Shown here one piece after another: positions 1-13,500 of a DNA stretch of 64,000 nt. The notes beneath the pieces are model-generated. The model saw nothing but the letters and a program-made list of their open reading frames with translations, was not told the origin of the DNA and searched no databases. The position numbers and the translations under genes were made by a program. Where the stretch lies: NCBI RefSeq assembly GCF_004379255.2, contig NC_056053.1, positions 19,092,188 to 19,156,187 of the forward strand, given 5' to 3'. How positions within the stretch are numbered: position 1 is the stretch's first letter; every line of letters starts with the position of its first letter. This DNA is from Salvia splendens (Eukaryota > Streptophyta > Magnoliopsida > Lamiales > Lamiaceae).

Positions 1-180
1 GTCGTTCTCTCATCGACCGGTGTTTCCTTACCATTTGGTCCATCCTCCAAATCCACAATCTCTTTCCACCCTTCGCTCTCGGGTTCATTCACACTCTCAT
101 CAATAGGTTCCTCGTTCTCAACATTCTCACCATTGTCCGCACCGACGATCTATTCCTCATTCTCAACCGTACGCGTATCC

Positions 181-228
181 ACAAGGATTTCTCCCTCAAC
201 AACAACAAGGATTTCTCCCTCAACAACC
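181..228. repeat. 24-bp tandem repeat, two units
   Basis: The unit starting aaggatttctccctcaacaa occurs twice head to tail, with only the last few bases differing. It lies at the low-complexity 3' end of the minus-strand ORF annotated next. Confidence 0.8.
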
Positions 229-288
229 TCATCACTACCCTGTCCAGACTCTACATTTTCCCTTTCATTACCAACAAGATCCTCTTCA

Positions 289-942
289 TCAACCTCCTCT
301 CTCTCTACTCTCCCCAGTACCTTCAGCATCATCTCTCCCATCACCCTCGTTACCCTCTGGTTCTTCATCCTCCACTCGCTCATCACCCTCCCCCTCAGAC
401 ACTCTTTCTTCATTCTCCACTCCTTCACTACCCTGAGTTCCCTTCTCCTTCTCCTTATCATTGTTCGCAGCCTCCTCCATATTTTCCTTGTGGGGGTACT
501 CCACCTCCTCTGCATGTGGCAGAACAGGAGCAGGGGTAGATGTAGAGATCTGGATTTCGGCATGGATCGCCGAGGAAGGGGGTTCTGCAACAGGGGCTAG
601 GGTTTTGGTTAAGTTTTGGGAGTTTTCTTTATGGGAAGATAGGGCTTGGGCTATGGGTGTTTCTTGAAAAGTAGACTGTCGTGGTGGAATTTCAATCGGG
701 GTCAAGGCGGTTTCCTTTTCTTTACATACCTCCACCAAGCGAGTGTAGATTGCACTTGCCTTTACTCCACGACCAAACTTTTGTAAGAATTCCTGCATAA
801 TTTGTTCCGGATCGGGCTCTTCAATCGGCTCTGTGGTGGCGATGACGGTTGTAGTCGGCGGAGCGATTGAAGTCACCAGCGTTGGTTCTGGCCGCACTGC
901 AGTTGGGTTGGGAATTACGATCTGGGATGAAGAAGTCGCCAC
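289..942 (-). CDS. Unassigned acidic low-complexity ORF, probably transposon-derived
   Basis: This minus-strand open frame of 217 residues is not recognised. The N-terminal part is rich in Pro, Thr and Ala. A short ordered-looking stretch, EPDPEQIMQEFLQKFGRG, follows at about residues 43-60. The C-terminal third is almost entirely Glu, Asp, Lys, Gly and Asn. The same frame stays open upstream of the first ATG to about 1,047, where a TAG lies just beyond, so the true N-terminus may be spliced or broken. Next to it, at 1,337-1,740, is a relic of a copia LTR, so a retroelement origin (a gag-like or extra ORF) is the simplest guess. A host gene fragment is not excluded. No zinc knuckle, protease or polymerase motif is present. 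Confidence 0.3.
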   Translation of the reverse strand: MATSSSQIVIPNPTAVRPEPTLVTSIAPPTTTVIATTEPIEEPDPEQIMQEFLQKFGRGVKASAIYTRLVEVCKEKETALTPIEIPPRQSTFQETPIAQALSSHKENSQNLTKTLAPVAEPPSSAIHAEIQISTSTPAPVLPHAEEVEYPHKENMEEAANNDKEKEKGTQGSEGVENEERVSEGEGDERVEDEEPEGNEGDGRDDAEGTGESRERGG

Positions 943-1336
943 CGCGTCTGGTTGATGGACGACGACAGGCTTCCTTGCTGCCGGGTTTGTCAGTGGCTTC
1001 GCCGAGGTTTCGCCGGTTTTTGCTTTAGTAGGCTGGGGTTTTTCCTTCTAGAGTTGTGTTTAGGTGGCTGATTCTCTATGACTTCGTGATCGGAAACCCG
1101 TGGTGGTTGGTGGCGGTTCCGTCGAAAATTGACACAGAGAAAGTTTGGAATGGTGAGGTTAGAGTTTTCGAAAATTAAATGTGTGAGTTGTGAGATAAAA
1201 CAATTGTGAGGGAGAAGTTTTAATAAGGTGGGGGAAATTATTTTAGGAAAATTTAAAAAGAAGAAAGGCAAAAGAAAATAAGGTAATAAAAATAAAAGAA
1301 AAAGAAAAGGGAGAGGGACGGTTGCATGATGATGCA

Positions 1337-1740
1337 ATCATGGCTGGTTGACCCCTGCAGTGGACTAAGCCTCCATTCCATGCATCTCTACACTAATTCA
1401 CAAGCATACACAGCATCATAAGCTCTCTCCCTCTCTGCATTGTTTTTCTGTCGAAAGCTCTGCCCTCTCCTCCATTCAGTTCGCCGGAGCTCTGTTGATA
1501 GCGGTGCTGCTTCACCAGAGACGTAGCCGTTTTATCTTTGGGGACAAAATGTCAATCCGAGAGCACTACCAGGGCGTATCTCGTCTTGCGGAAAGATGAC
1601 TCCTCGACTCGGCTAGCTTCTGTTTACAATTTAGTTGTTTAGTTTTCCGTTGTAATTTCGTTTCAATTTCTCCATTCTTTATTCCTTCTTTTGGGTTGTA
1701 TTATGCCCGGTTTATATCTTGTAATCCCAGAAAACCAACA
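1337..1740 (+). mobile_element. Copia LTR relic (partial)
   Basis: About 400 bp starting tcatggctggttgacccctg is closely similar to 41,377-41,621 continued at 48,323-48,476. There the same LTR is interrupted by a gypsy insertion. This copy is uninterrupted across that point, so it acts as the empty site for the gypsy insertion. The block ends aaaaccaaca, a plausible CA end of the LTR. Confidence 0.75.
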
Positions 1741-2945
1741 GAAATAAGTTGAAAACTTAATGGCATGAAGACGTGGGTAGAAGAAAGGATTTATCCATAT
1801 AATGGATGTTGATCAAATAAAAACCTCCCAATCAATCTACGTAGCCTTTTCATAATTCACATATTTTTAGCTTTTAATCAAATACTTATACATTTTTAAT
1901 TTAATAAAAATTTTTAAATTAAATAATAATCTTATAAATTTCTTCAAAACTGCCTTTTATATATTGTATAGATAAAGGGGACAAGGAAAAACATAAGCAG
2001 CAAATTGGTTTTCAGTTTCGGAATTAACGAATACTTTTTTAATGGAAAAGAAAAGGTCAAAAAAGGTGTGTAAATTTTCAAAACTTCAAAGAATAAATTA
2101 AGGACCGCAAAGAAAGAATATATTTGATCAATTATTCGATTCAGATGGATTGCAATAATCGCATGTATAATATATAAACTCGTGCTCAGCATGATAGATT
2201 TGATTAGAATTGTGACATTATTTATATAATTAAAACAAAAGAAAACAACTTAGCAGATCCTGATCCTTAATTTAATTTCCTATTCTAAAATTATTGGTCT
2301 GGAATTAGATCAACAAATTTAGTAGCCCTCTGCCCTCCTCTTAAATTAAAGAAAAATAAATTACAAAAAAAGTAAGATCTATTTATGGTTTCTCCGAAAA
2401 CTACAAAAACATCAATAATTGTATTGTCTGATAAAGGCAATGTGATCTTGTCCATGCAATTTAATCTCTACTTTTCACTTTAAAATTTTTATTGTGTTTT
2501 AACTGAATTTATTAGCTTACCAACAAGTATACATTTCTATTATCATTAAAGAAATACCGTAGCACTTGGTTCCTTGATATGCAAAATGTGGATCATGAAA
2601 ACCAATTTTCTAAGAATTGAAAGATGCAAAAACAAGCAAATAATTGGTTCTCATCCCAGAATAAGAAATTTTCTGCAGTAAATAAAAGCTGAATCATATT
2701 TCTTCACAATAAATAGCTCTATGAAATCCCATTCCTTTCATGAACATTACAAAGTTATAAGAAAAAATACATAGTAATTAATTCTCCTGATATCACCTCA
2801 ACCTTCTCCAGATCCTCTCACCATTAGTATAAGATTATGATACAAAATCGAAGTATCTGATAAACGAAAAAAAGAGCAAGTGGCCAGACAATATTCTCCC
2901 TATCAACAATCTATATGCCTTCTGATTAACATACATCATTAGAAT
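1741..2945. other. AT-rich intergenic, no gene seen
   Basis: This is 1.2 kb of AT-rich sequence downstream of the TRM-like gene, which reads from the other side. I see no coding frame, RNA gene or terminal repeats. The last few hundred bases are likely 3' UTR and downstream region of that gene. Confidence 0.6.
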
Positions 2946-5900
2946 CTATACTCCAAGTTGTGAGTGCATATCCTTCACCATTTCCTCAATCATATCCCCG
3001 ATGATCAGGCATTCGATGTCTCGACTCAGAGCATTTACATCGTCATCGATCAATCTAGACCACGGGGTAGATTTCAGATCAAGGGCCAACAAGTTATCAA
3101 GAGCATAATAACATCTGTCTGCTGGAGGATGTACATACGCTCGAATACTATTCCATACGAGAGATAGCAACATTCTTCCATTTGGAGACTTTTGCGCGAG
3201 CCCATTATCCTTCTCCATGTATCTAGATATGTTCACCGGTTCTCTAAGTATGTCTGGAAGCACTTCATTCAACAAATCAACTATCATCTTGTGATTTGTT
3301 TTTTCTGCCTGATCTTTAACCTTGGTGCTTTCTTTATACATCTCTTCAACTTCCTCGAAGACCTGGGCGGTGATAGGCTTACCAAGTGGTGTCCATTTTG
3401 ACAGCGATCGACTAAATGAATCATCATACAGACCAGCAGCAATCAACAAATCTCTAATGTAGGCTTCAGATTGGTCCTCTATATCTGTTTCAACTTCTGC
3501 AGGATGTGGTTCATGTATAGTTTCCTCCAGACAAGCTCCTTCAAATTGATCTAATTTCCTCCGCAGCTCTGAAATTTCCAAGAAAAAGAGGATTAAACAA
3601 AATGGGACAGGAAAAGAAGAAGAAGAAGAAGTTTAAGTTGACTGTGTGTAGTGGTATCAGAGAATGACATTGTTATACTTGAACTGATTGCTTTGACTTG
3701 TTTCAATCTTTAAAGGCCTATTCAATCTTTTTAAAATAAATGGAGGTTTGGAAAGTTTCCAGAAACTCAAGATAAGCATTTCAATTCAACCTAGCTAGAA
3801 CAGCAGCTAAAATAACTAAAAGCCTACATGAAGCTAAACTAAAGATAAACAATAACATGGTTTTGTGAATTGAAGATTTTTCTAAAAAACTATTAAAGAT
3901 AGTATAGTTTGTGGACTATGTGCTTGACCATTTATAAGTTCAATCATAAAAAAGAAACTCGTGAAAGATTACTCCATGATATTTGCTTCATAATGTTCAA
4001 ACTACGACACCTTATAATCAACATCATGGGCTACTTCCATTACTTACCAGTCAAGTTTGAGTTTATTTCTCTGAAAACATTGGACACATCGCTGTCCTCC
4101 AGTTGATGTCCACCTGATGATGATATAGGACTTAGGTAGTCATTTGACCTCCAAAACTCATCATGAACACTACTGCACACGGATGCGGGGCTGGGTGGCA
4201 CTTCAGTGGAATTCCCCTATAGTATATCAAAACGAAGTTTAGTAAGAATTTTGCATTTTGGCACTTCAGTGGAATTCCCAACAATATATCAAAACTCAAT
4301 TATCAGTGTGAGTTGAGTAAGATCCTCACATGTGTGTCAGAGAAACTCATCATGGATACTGGTCCATTTGGAAAATTGTTGAAGAAGTTGTTTTTGTTTT
4401 GACCGGATCTCTCCATAGACTTCACTCTCCTACGGAACAGTCTCACTCTGAGCGTCAAGTTGTATCGAAAGCTTGAAACCTTTTCCCTTATGTTAAATTT
4501 ATCCTTTTTCTGTTTTTTAATGTTCATGGAGACCTTCTCAGTTGCTTCATGCTTTCTTCTGATTTGTGTCCCAGTTAGTACATGGCGATCCTCCTGAAGG
4601 AGATTTCCCAATGATCTTCCTGACACCGAGACTGGAGTTGATAAAGATCTCACAAGGTTCCTCGGAGACATGTCTTCCTGGTGGGGCATCCCAACTTCAT
4701 CAGGTTCCTCTCTGAAAGAGCAGCTGCGCTTTTGTAATTCATTTGTGAAACTATCATGATGGTGCATTTTATTGTCAGTCCATGTACTTCTTAACTGTCC
4801 AGGTTTACGCTTCTCAAAATCTGACATGGAAAACATTGAACTATTACGGACAGCTTGACAATGTCTTTCTCCTTTAAGGACATTACTCAACCTCTCTGCT
4901 AAGAATTTCCTCGTATTTCTGTTGATGAACTCAGGAGAACCTGTCCCGTTCTGAATTCCACTTCTGTACGATCTTGTAGACTGAGAACGAGGTAGATTCA
5001 TCCCAAGATCCCTTGAGACACTATCTCTCACCTCTTTTGCGATACACTGAGCTATTTCTCTTGATTTTGATGGTTTTTCCATATAAGGGGTCTCAATCCC
5101 TCGTCCTCTCACAGTTGTGCTCCTCTTAGAACATTTACCTTGCAACTCAGACTCTAGTCTTTCCTTCACATCTGCAAGAAAATCTTCTATAGTATCGGCC
5201 TCTGCTGAAGTGCTGGGAGTATTGCCCCACGAATTATCACTGATACTTGTCATGTCAGGACCAGGCCTTAAAACCACAATCTTGGAAGGAGCTGAAACAA
5301 TATTTAGCAAATGACCAGAACTCATGAGTTGAGAGGCCCTAAAGTCTGTTCTTATCCCTCTATTTGGACGTAAAGATTCCTTTCCCCCATCTGGATATTG
5401 TAAATTTTTCTTTGCAACCCTCTCAAAGTCAAGCATGTTGCAAGAATCATTTAGTTCTGATAGATCATCATCTTCCCTTAGGCTCTCACACTTGTTAGTT
5501 CTACAAGAAGTAGCATAAAGATACATCTTCTCTCTATTGAGTTCTTCTTGTGCAAGCAGCTCGGGTGGAGGACTGTCAAATTTTACAAAATTAGAACATT
5601 TGTTAAATCGTGCTGCTTGCCATACTTCAAAGTCCTGCTTGAACTTCTGTAGCTCCTCTTCTTGTGGATGTTCCCTGGGTTTAGGTCTATTCGACTTCAT
5701 CCGGCTGCTGGACTGATAAGGATAGCCATCTATGTACCGACCAGTGTGATCAACTTCCAGCTGCTGGGAGCAATTGGGGATAGAGACTATATGACGTACT
5801 GAGCCCTTCTTAGATCGATTCTCGTCCATAAACTTATCCACTGGACTTCCATTTCTTATATCAGTCAGTTGCACCGCAGGGTTTGAATCAAAAGGTAACA

Positions 5901-7086
5901 CATCAACTCCCATTAGGCGAGCCACTACGCTTGGTGATTTTGATCTTGTATCAGGTCTTTTAGAAAATTCTTCACATATTAACTTCTTTATTGGAGCCTC
6001 AGTAGAGTAGTAGTCCTCACCAGATAATTCCTTCGTCATGTGATGAGCATACTGAGACACGTATCAAACATAACAAATATTATTCACAGGACATCACAAG
6101 TGTAATATGCACAAAGAAGAAAAGAATATTATTCACAGGACTTCAAGTGTAACTAAGCTCAAAGCATTCATGCATGGTAAAATTTAAATTTAGCAGTTTA
6201 GATATAACCAGCCAAACAACCACCTTGCAAAGGCAAGAAAAGAATGTCGCAAGTAAAGGGTGAGAGCGAAGATGGAACCAGGTTCGTCAGACAACCCTTC
6301 TCCCTCTAATGCATTAGATGTATATAAATATGAACCCACAGGCCCCCAATGTAAAAACTACTCTAACTCAGAATCCTTAAAGTTCTTAGAGTTCATCATA
6401 TTGTTAGAGCCAGAATATCCTTTAGCACTTAGAAGATTAACCAATCTCACAAAGAGCAGTAATCTTGGGTATCAAAGTCCATAAGCCCAACAATCAGTTA
6501 CAAAAAAAACTAGTAATATTGAATCCTAGAACATTAACTCCATCTTAGGTCACAACAGAAACAAGTGTGACAAGTTTCAAAGTTCCACAAAGCACATGAA
6601 AACGGACACCCATAAGATCCCTGACAAGGGAACTGCTTGTACCAGTATATTATCTCTTGCAGCATATAATCCATAGGATGACTCAACTGGCAGTTCCATA
6701 CTATTTCGTGGAGCTTCAAAACCTGAAAATGTAGTAAACAAATCCATTACCTTTTAAGTTAATGAACAAAATTTAAAAGAGCTTTTAAGTGAGTATACTA
6801 TTTCTACTTTCATGGAACATGGTTCCTTCAAATATGAGGTAATCATGATAAATCCCAAATTAAAATATCCTTTATGTATCACCACTATCTACATCAAGCA
6901 TGGAAAACCGGAGCTAAAATATCCTTTAGGACATAAGTCTACGAGGTGTATCTCAGTAATCTAACAATTCACTTGAGTACCACCAGTGCCTTGCTAGTCC
7001 TTACCACCATCATGTCTCTTACGCATAACAACTTTCCTAGCCATCTCGTCCTCGTTATTGTCAGGCAGGTATATCAAGCTTCCCAT
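2946..7086 (-). CDS. TRM/LONGIFOLIA-like protein (DUF3741 motif plus DUF4378), five exons
   Basis: TRM proteins bind TON1 and related factors at cortical microtubules and influence division-plane placement and organ shape. I read five exons on the minus strand: 7,086-7,005, 6,722-6,643, 6,051-4,330, 4,216-4,048 and 3,568-2,946. All junctions fit GT/AG and stay in frame, giving about 891 residues. The start MGSLIYLPDNNEDEMARK is the first in-frame ATG of exon 1. The DUF3741-type motif SVVARLMGVDVLP lies at about residues 95-107. PPSPASVCSSVHDEFWR, common before DUF4378, lies in exon 4. DUF4378 fills about residues 718-885, with EAYIRDLLIAAGLYDD near its start. The middle is Ser/Arg-rich and probably disordered. 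The 6,051 end of exon 3 is a splice acceptor, not a start codon. A truncated, broken copy lies at 54,077-56,314. Family assignment is firm, but the exact TRM subgroup is not. Confidence 0.85.
2969..5220. repeat. Segmental duplication, copy A block 1
   Basis: This block is repeated almost base for base at 54,077-56,314 in the same orientation. It covers the last three exons of the TRM-like gene apart from the final codons. Differences seen include a 15-bp deletion and two single-base insertions in copy B. Confidence 0.95.
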
Positions 7087-8868
7087 GCAAATATACCCAA
7101 ATTAAAGCAGCAAAGTGCACAGAATGTCATCAAAACATTATCCAGTAAACTGGTCCCATCTCACTAGCTACTTCCCAGTCACATCCTGCATAGTCAAGAA
7201 TAAGAGTTACTTGCGTTCCAAATGAGTATGCTTGAACAACTCCCTAATAGAATACAATTATAAGCAATATCCAATTATAATTTATAACTAATCCCAACTG
7301 ATCAAAACTCATTCATTCACGTCACTGGCTAAACTTTCCTCCTCATAGAGAAAGAAATATACAAGCTTGTATGCTGCCCCTTTGAGGTAGCCTAGTGCAG
7401 TAGAGTGGGCAAGCTTACGACTGAAATCAAATTTCACTAATACATTCTCTAGTGTACTCTACCTCTCCTACGTGAGTATCGGGCACCACACACCGAACAC
7501 AACCTACTCCATGTTTCTCCTTCTCATGCTTAAAAAGACAGTAGCATTAATAACAATGAGATATCAAGTTTGATCTGCACTATTTCAGAAAAGGTTCAAA
7601 CTACTGTATTTTGTCCATTCATTTATGGGAATAAAAAGAAACATGCCCCTCCTGTGTATAAGAAGATGCTTTTCTGGCAATCATTAGTACATTCCACAGC
7701 AATCTAAGAAAAATGCATCTCTTTAAAAACAGAAAAAGCTGGCCACAAATATTGCAGAGAAAAATTACACAAAAAATACTATAGTTCTGAAAAGCATCGC
7801 ATCACAAATCATTAGATGATAAACTCGATAGCAGCCACATTATTTTCAAAAAAATCTAACATTTCCACTGTTGCATCAAAGACAATTATTGATGATGCTA
7901 AATTATTTCAGAACTTTAACAGTATAATGATTAAAGTAACGCCAAGTCAATAAAGTCGTTGATTATTCCTTTTCAGTAACCAGCACAATAATAATGCCTA
8001 CAAAAACTCCGAATCAAAACAGAAATCCGCCATCACAAAGCCCGAATTTCCAGTTAAAAAGGAAAAAAATGCTCACCTTCAGTAACTGTAATCAGAATTT
8101 GAACAGGATCACCAATTGTTCATAAAAAAAAGTCAAAACTGAATTTCAAAGCAGCGGAATGAACGATTGGACGAGGTTCGGATTGAGGAAGATTGCGATG
8201 GAATTCAAAGAAGGATTAGAAAATGCAGTTGGGGAGAGAAGGAGGTGGCAATAATGAGGGGAGAAAAGTAGTAGTAATGGTTATAGCATGACGATCCATT
8301 GCTGGAATCACACCTCCACCAAAACTGTAACCTCTTTCTGGATTTATTGGGCTGCGATCTGGTGTGGCAAGGCCTACGTGAGGGCTTGTACCTATCAGTA
8401 GAGCTGGCAAGAGACCGGGTCGGGCCGGCCAATCGTAGTCAAGCGGGTTATGGACAGCGAAGGTGGGTGCGAAGCAGGGTATTATGGGACCGAAGTGATG
8501 TGGACAGCGGGGAATGACCAATAGCGTATTACCAAATAAACGGAACTGTTGCTTTCTTAACAGAAATTTTTTAGGATATTTATTAATGATATATTTATTC
8601 GCAGTTGTGGAATGAGTCAAATGTAACAGCTCAGGTTGAGATGTTGTTGCCACGACGCCACCATATCTATTGCCTGCAATATACCTCATTTGATTGTTTT
8701 GTTCTACTCCCTGCTCCACGAAATATTATCTATGTTTAACTCGACACGGATTTTAAGAAATGTAAGTGGAAAAAGTTAGGGAATGTATGTCTTACATTTA
8801 TATATTAATAGTTTTATAAGTGTAATGAGTTAGTGGAAAGTGTGGTACATTTGCCAGAAAAAATAAAA
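7087..8868. other. Upstream region of the TRM-like gene
   Basis: No coding exon is evident here. The pyrimidine-rich minus-strand sequence around 8,060-8,250 looks like a 5' leader exon, and 7,087-8,060 would then be a leader intron. The promoter would lie around 8,250-8,700. Open frames at 8,205-8,719 on both strands have no family resemblance and are treated as chance. Confidence 0.4.
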
Positions 8869-9966
8869 GAGTAAAGGCTAAAATTGGTCCTGAACATATA
8901 GCCATTTTACGATTTTGGTCCTAAACATTATCTTTTGGATTTTTTGGCCCTGCACATATGGACATTTGATCATTTTGGTCCTCCGTCAATATTTCCGTTA
9001 AAAACTAACGGTCAACATTATCTTTTGGATTTTTTGGTCCTGCACATATGGACATTTGATCATTTTGGTCCTGCACATATGGAATTTTGATCATTTTGGT
9101 CCTCCGTCAACATTTTCGTTAAAAACTAACGGTCAACGGCCGATTTTTGACTAAAACAATGGGTTGGGTCGGGTCGTGTTTGGGTCGGGTTTGGGTTATA
9201 CGTTAAGAAAAAAATAATATTTTCTTAAAATCTAAGCATAATATTTTCGTTAAAATCTAAGCATAATATTCTTAAAAAATTAATTAATATTTTTTAATTA
9301 ATAAAATTAAAGTATAGTATTTTTTAATTAATTTTTTCATGAATTTGAAGAAAATATTATGCTTAGATTTTATTAAAAATAATTTTTTAATTATTTAATT
9401 TTATTATATAGATTTAATATTAATATACTTTAATTTTATTATTTTGATTAAAAAATGATTATTTTAATTTGGTAATTTTTTATTTTATTGTGTAATATCA
9501 TGTTTAAATCGTATAATAACATCATGTTTTAGTCGTTATAATATTTTTAATCAACAAAAATAACTAAAAAATTAAAGTTTTATAATTTTTTAATTAATAA
9601 AATATAATTATTTTTTTTCTTAACGTGTAACCCAAACCCGACCCAAACACGACCCGACCCAACCCATTGTTTTAGTCAAAAATCAGCCGTTGACCGTTAG
9701 TTTTTAACGAAAATGTTGACGGAGGACCAAAATGATCAAAATTCCATATGTGCAGGACCAAAATGATCAAATATCCATATGTGCAGGACCAAAAAATCCA
9801 AAAGATAATGTTGACCGTTAGTTTTTAACGAAAATGTTGACGGGGGACCAAAATGATCAAATTTCCATATGTGCAGGACCAAAATGATCAAATGTCCATA
9901 TGTGCAGGACCAAAAAATCCAAAAGATAATGTTTAGGACCAAAATCGTAAAATGGCTATATGTTCA

Positions 9967-10578
9967 TGTTGGGATTTACGCACACAAGGCTTTCACACAC
10001 TCAAACAGATCACACACACACTCACTGTTGTATGAGATCACACAATGCAGGAAACACACACACTCACACTTTGAGTATTGAAGATGATAATCTTGGAGAG
10101 AAAACTGGAAAACTCTTTATTGATTAAACTCTACTCTAAACTACATACACGGTGAGCTATTTAAAGCCCTATAATCACGTAGCAACTGCTACTAACTAAC
10201 TACAAGAAGAATCAAGAAAGCAAGAAGAATAACCGCTACATCTCAGCTAACTAACTGCTGCTCCAACGGCTAGTTCGGCTAGGTTGCTTCTACCTTCTCG
10301 GTTCAAGACCGAACTCCTTTTTCGGCTCAATACCGAACTCCTTCTCGGCTTACAACCGAACTCTTCCTTCTCGGCTCATTCCAGCTCAACGCCGAGCTTC
10401 CTTACCGAGCTTCCATACCGAGCTTCCATACCGAGCTTCTTTACCGCTGAGCTTACCGACTTCTGCCTTCTTCTTCTTCTCGGCTAGTTCCAGGCTAGTT
10501 CCAGCTCGGTAAGCCGAGCTTACCGAACTCCTTTCTAGCCGAGCTTCTTCCAACTGAAATGAGCACTCCATTATTACA
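9967..10578 (-). repeat. 3' LTR of the young copia element
   Basis: This 612-bp LTR carries tandem-like ccgaactcc and accgagctt motifs in its middle. The pol frame runs 84 bp into it before stopping at 10,495. Confidence 0.97.
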
Positions 10579-13500
10579 ATTCTCCACCTGAGGGCTCATC
10601 TCAGTTCTTGCACAAACATTGATCCATTTCTTGCAATGATCAAACTTGTCTCTACCTAGAGACTTTGTTAGCATGTCAGCCGGATTGTGCAAGGTGTTAA
10701 TCTTAATCACCTTCACTCTCCCCTTTTCAATCTCATCTCTAATGAAATGCAACTTTATGTCTATGTGCTTGCTCCTTTCATGAAAACCCGGATGTTTAGC
10801 CAAGCACATAGCTGAGCTGCTGTCACAATGAATCACCATTGTCTTTTGGTCAAAACCAAAGTCAGAAATCACTCCCTGAATCCAAAAACTCTCCTGTACA
10901 GCTGCAGTGAGAGCTATATACTCTGATTCTGTTGTTGAGAGAGCAACAACACTTTGCAACCCTGACTTCCAGCTGATTACAGTTCCAAACATGGTGAAAA
11001 GATAACCTGTTTGGGACTTTCTGTTGTCCAGGTTTGCAGCATAGTCTGCATCACAATAGCCCTGCACAACCTCCTCAGATTCACCTTCCCAGCCATTGAA
11101 CACAATCCCCCAGTCCTTAGTTGACTTCATGTACCTCAATATCCACTTAAGAGCATTCCAATGCTCCTTCCCCGGGTCTGCCATGTATCTGCTAGTCACT
11201 GAGATAGCATGAGCCAAATCTGGTCTTGTACAAATCATAGTGTACATAACACTTCCAACCACACTAGCATAAGGGATAGCCTCCATCTCATCAGCCTCTT
11301 GCTTAGTTTTAGGGGCTTGTTCCTTTGATAGCTTAAAACTCTGGGACAGAGGAGTTGATGCAGCTTTTGCATTTTCCATTTTGAATCTCTGCAAAACTTT
11401 CTCAATATAGTCAGTTTGCAGCATCCACAGCTTCTTGCAGCCTCTATCTCTCTGAATATGTATGCCTAGGATCTTCCTTGACTCTCCTAGATCCTTCATT
11501 TCAAAGCTTGACTTCAGATCTTGTTTAACTTTCTGAATTTCTGTCATAGAAGGCCCTGCAAGTAGCATATCATCCACATAGAGTAATAGGTAGGCAATGG
11601 GAGTCTTGCCTGCCTTCTTGATGTAGATGCAATCATCATATTCTGACTTGGAGAAGCCAATCTTCTTCATCTGTGCATCAAACTTCTTATTCCACTGTCT
11701 AGGACTTTGCTTAAGTCCATAAAGACTTTTCTGTAACAGGCACACCTTGCCTTCTTCTCCAATCTTCACATAGCCCTCTGGCTGTTCCATGAAGATAGTT
11801 TCCTCTAGATCTCCATTGAGGAAGGCTGTCTTCACATCAAGCTGTTGTAGCTCCCAGTCAAGCTGATTCACCACAGCCAATAGAATCCTAATCGAAGTGT
11901 GCTTCACAACAGGTGCAAACACTTCATTGAAATCGATTCCCTCCTGCTGTGTAAAGCCTCTAGCCACCAGCCTTGCCTTGAACCTGATTCTGTCTTTATC
12001 AGTGGTTTCTACCTTCTTTTTAAACAACCACTTGCAACTGATCAGCTTCCTCTCCTTTCCATCTGTATTCAGCTTGGATTTGTCCACCAAAATCCATGTT
12101 TTGTTCTTGAGTAAAGACTCTATTTCCTCATTCATGGCTTCAATCCATCTTTCTCTATCTTTACTCTGCATAGCTTCTTTATATGTGAGTGGATCTGCAC
12201 CATCAATACCTTCAGCTGCACACAGAGCATAATACACAACATCAGAGAACTTTGTTGGTGGCCTTGTTTCTCTTCTAACTCTGTCCCTTGCAAGCTGATA
12301 GTCCCTGATAGAGTCTGATATAGACTCACTAGCCTGGTTGCCCTGAGTTGGAGCCTCTTCTTTATCTGAATCAGACTCACTCCCTGAGTCAATGACTCCA
12401 CCTGCTCCTAGGCCAACCCCCACAGGCTCCACCTTGAAGAAATCACCCTCATCTTCATTGGAGTCCGGCTTATCTTTCAGGAATGGCATCTGATCCTCCA
12501 AGAACACCACATCCCTACTCACCAAGACCTTCTGCTTACCGGGCTCAATACACCAGAGCCTATACCCCTTAACACCTCTCTGATACCCCAGCAAGATACA
12601 TTTCAGAGCCCTAGCTTCAAGCTTACTTTGCCTAGCATGAGCATAGGCTGCACACCCAAACACCTTGTATTTTGAGTAGTCACTGTGAGCTCCATACCAC
12701 ATGTAATCAGGAGTTTCAGATTTCAGGGCAGTAGATGGGCATTTATTGATGAGATAGGCTGCTGTATACACAGCCTCACCCCAGAATCTGCTGCTCAAAC
12801 CAGACCCAAGAAGTAGGCACCTCACCCTCTCTAGGATTGTCCTATTCATCCTCTCCACAACACCATTTTGCTGAGGATTACCAGGAACAGTCCGGTGCCT
12901 CTTCATACCCTTCTCTTTACAAAACAGATCAAACTCAGCAGACAAGAACTCTAGGCCATTGTCTGTCCTTAAGCATTTAACACTTCTACCCTTCTCTAGC
13001 TCAACCTCCTTACACCATATCTTGAACTTTGTGAGTGTTTCAGATTTTTCTTTAAGAATATATACCCACAACTTCCTTGTATAGTCATCAATGATAGCTA
13101 GATAATACTTTCCTCCACCAATTGAACACACCGGTGAAGGCCCCCAAAGATCACTATGTATGTAGTCTAAAGGGGCTGTAGAAGAGTGAATACCTGTAGG
13201 ATAGGGTGCCTTCTTAGCCTTTCCAAGTATACATTGCTCACAGGGGTCCATCTTGTTGAAATCTCCAGAGATCAGACCCTTCTTGATGAGTTCTTTCAAG
13301 CTTCCTTCGGCTGGGTGGCCCAATCTCTTGTGCCATAGCATTATGGAATCATCTGACACTGCATTGCTTTCTCCATCAACAGCCTTAGCCTTCAGATAAT
13401 AGAGAATATGCTCTCTGTCAGCCTCCATCATCACTGCATCTCCAGATTTCACAAACAATTTTCCTTGACTCATCAATATGGTGAACCCTTTCTGTTCCAG

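Noticed and set aside
133..667. Plus-strand open frames rich in Ser, Thr and Leu
   Set aside because: They mirror the acidic low-complexity minus-strand frame and have no family resemblance.
8205..8719. Overlapping open frames on both strands upstream of the TRM-like gene
   Set aside because: They are Pro- and His-rich without any motif, and are more likely leader or promoter sequence of the TRM-like gene.
9736..10081. Repetitive minus- and plus-strand frames over the MULE arm
   Set aside because: They are translations of the terminal-repeat motifs, not genes.
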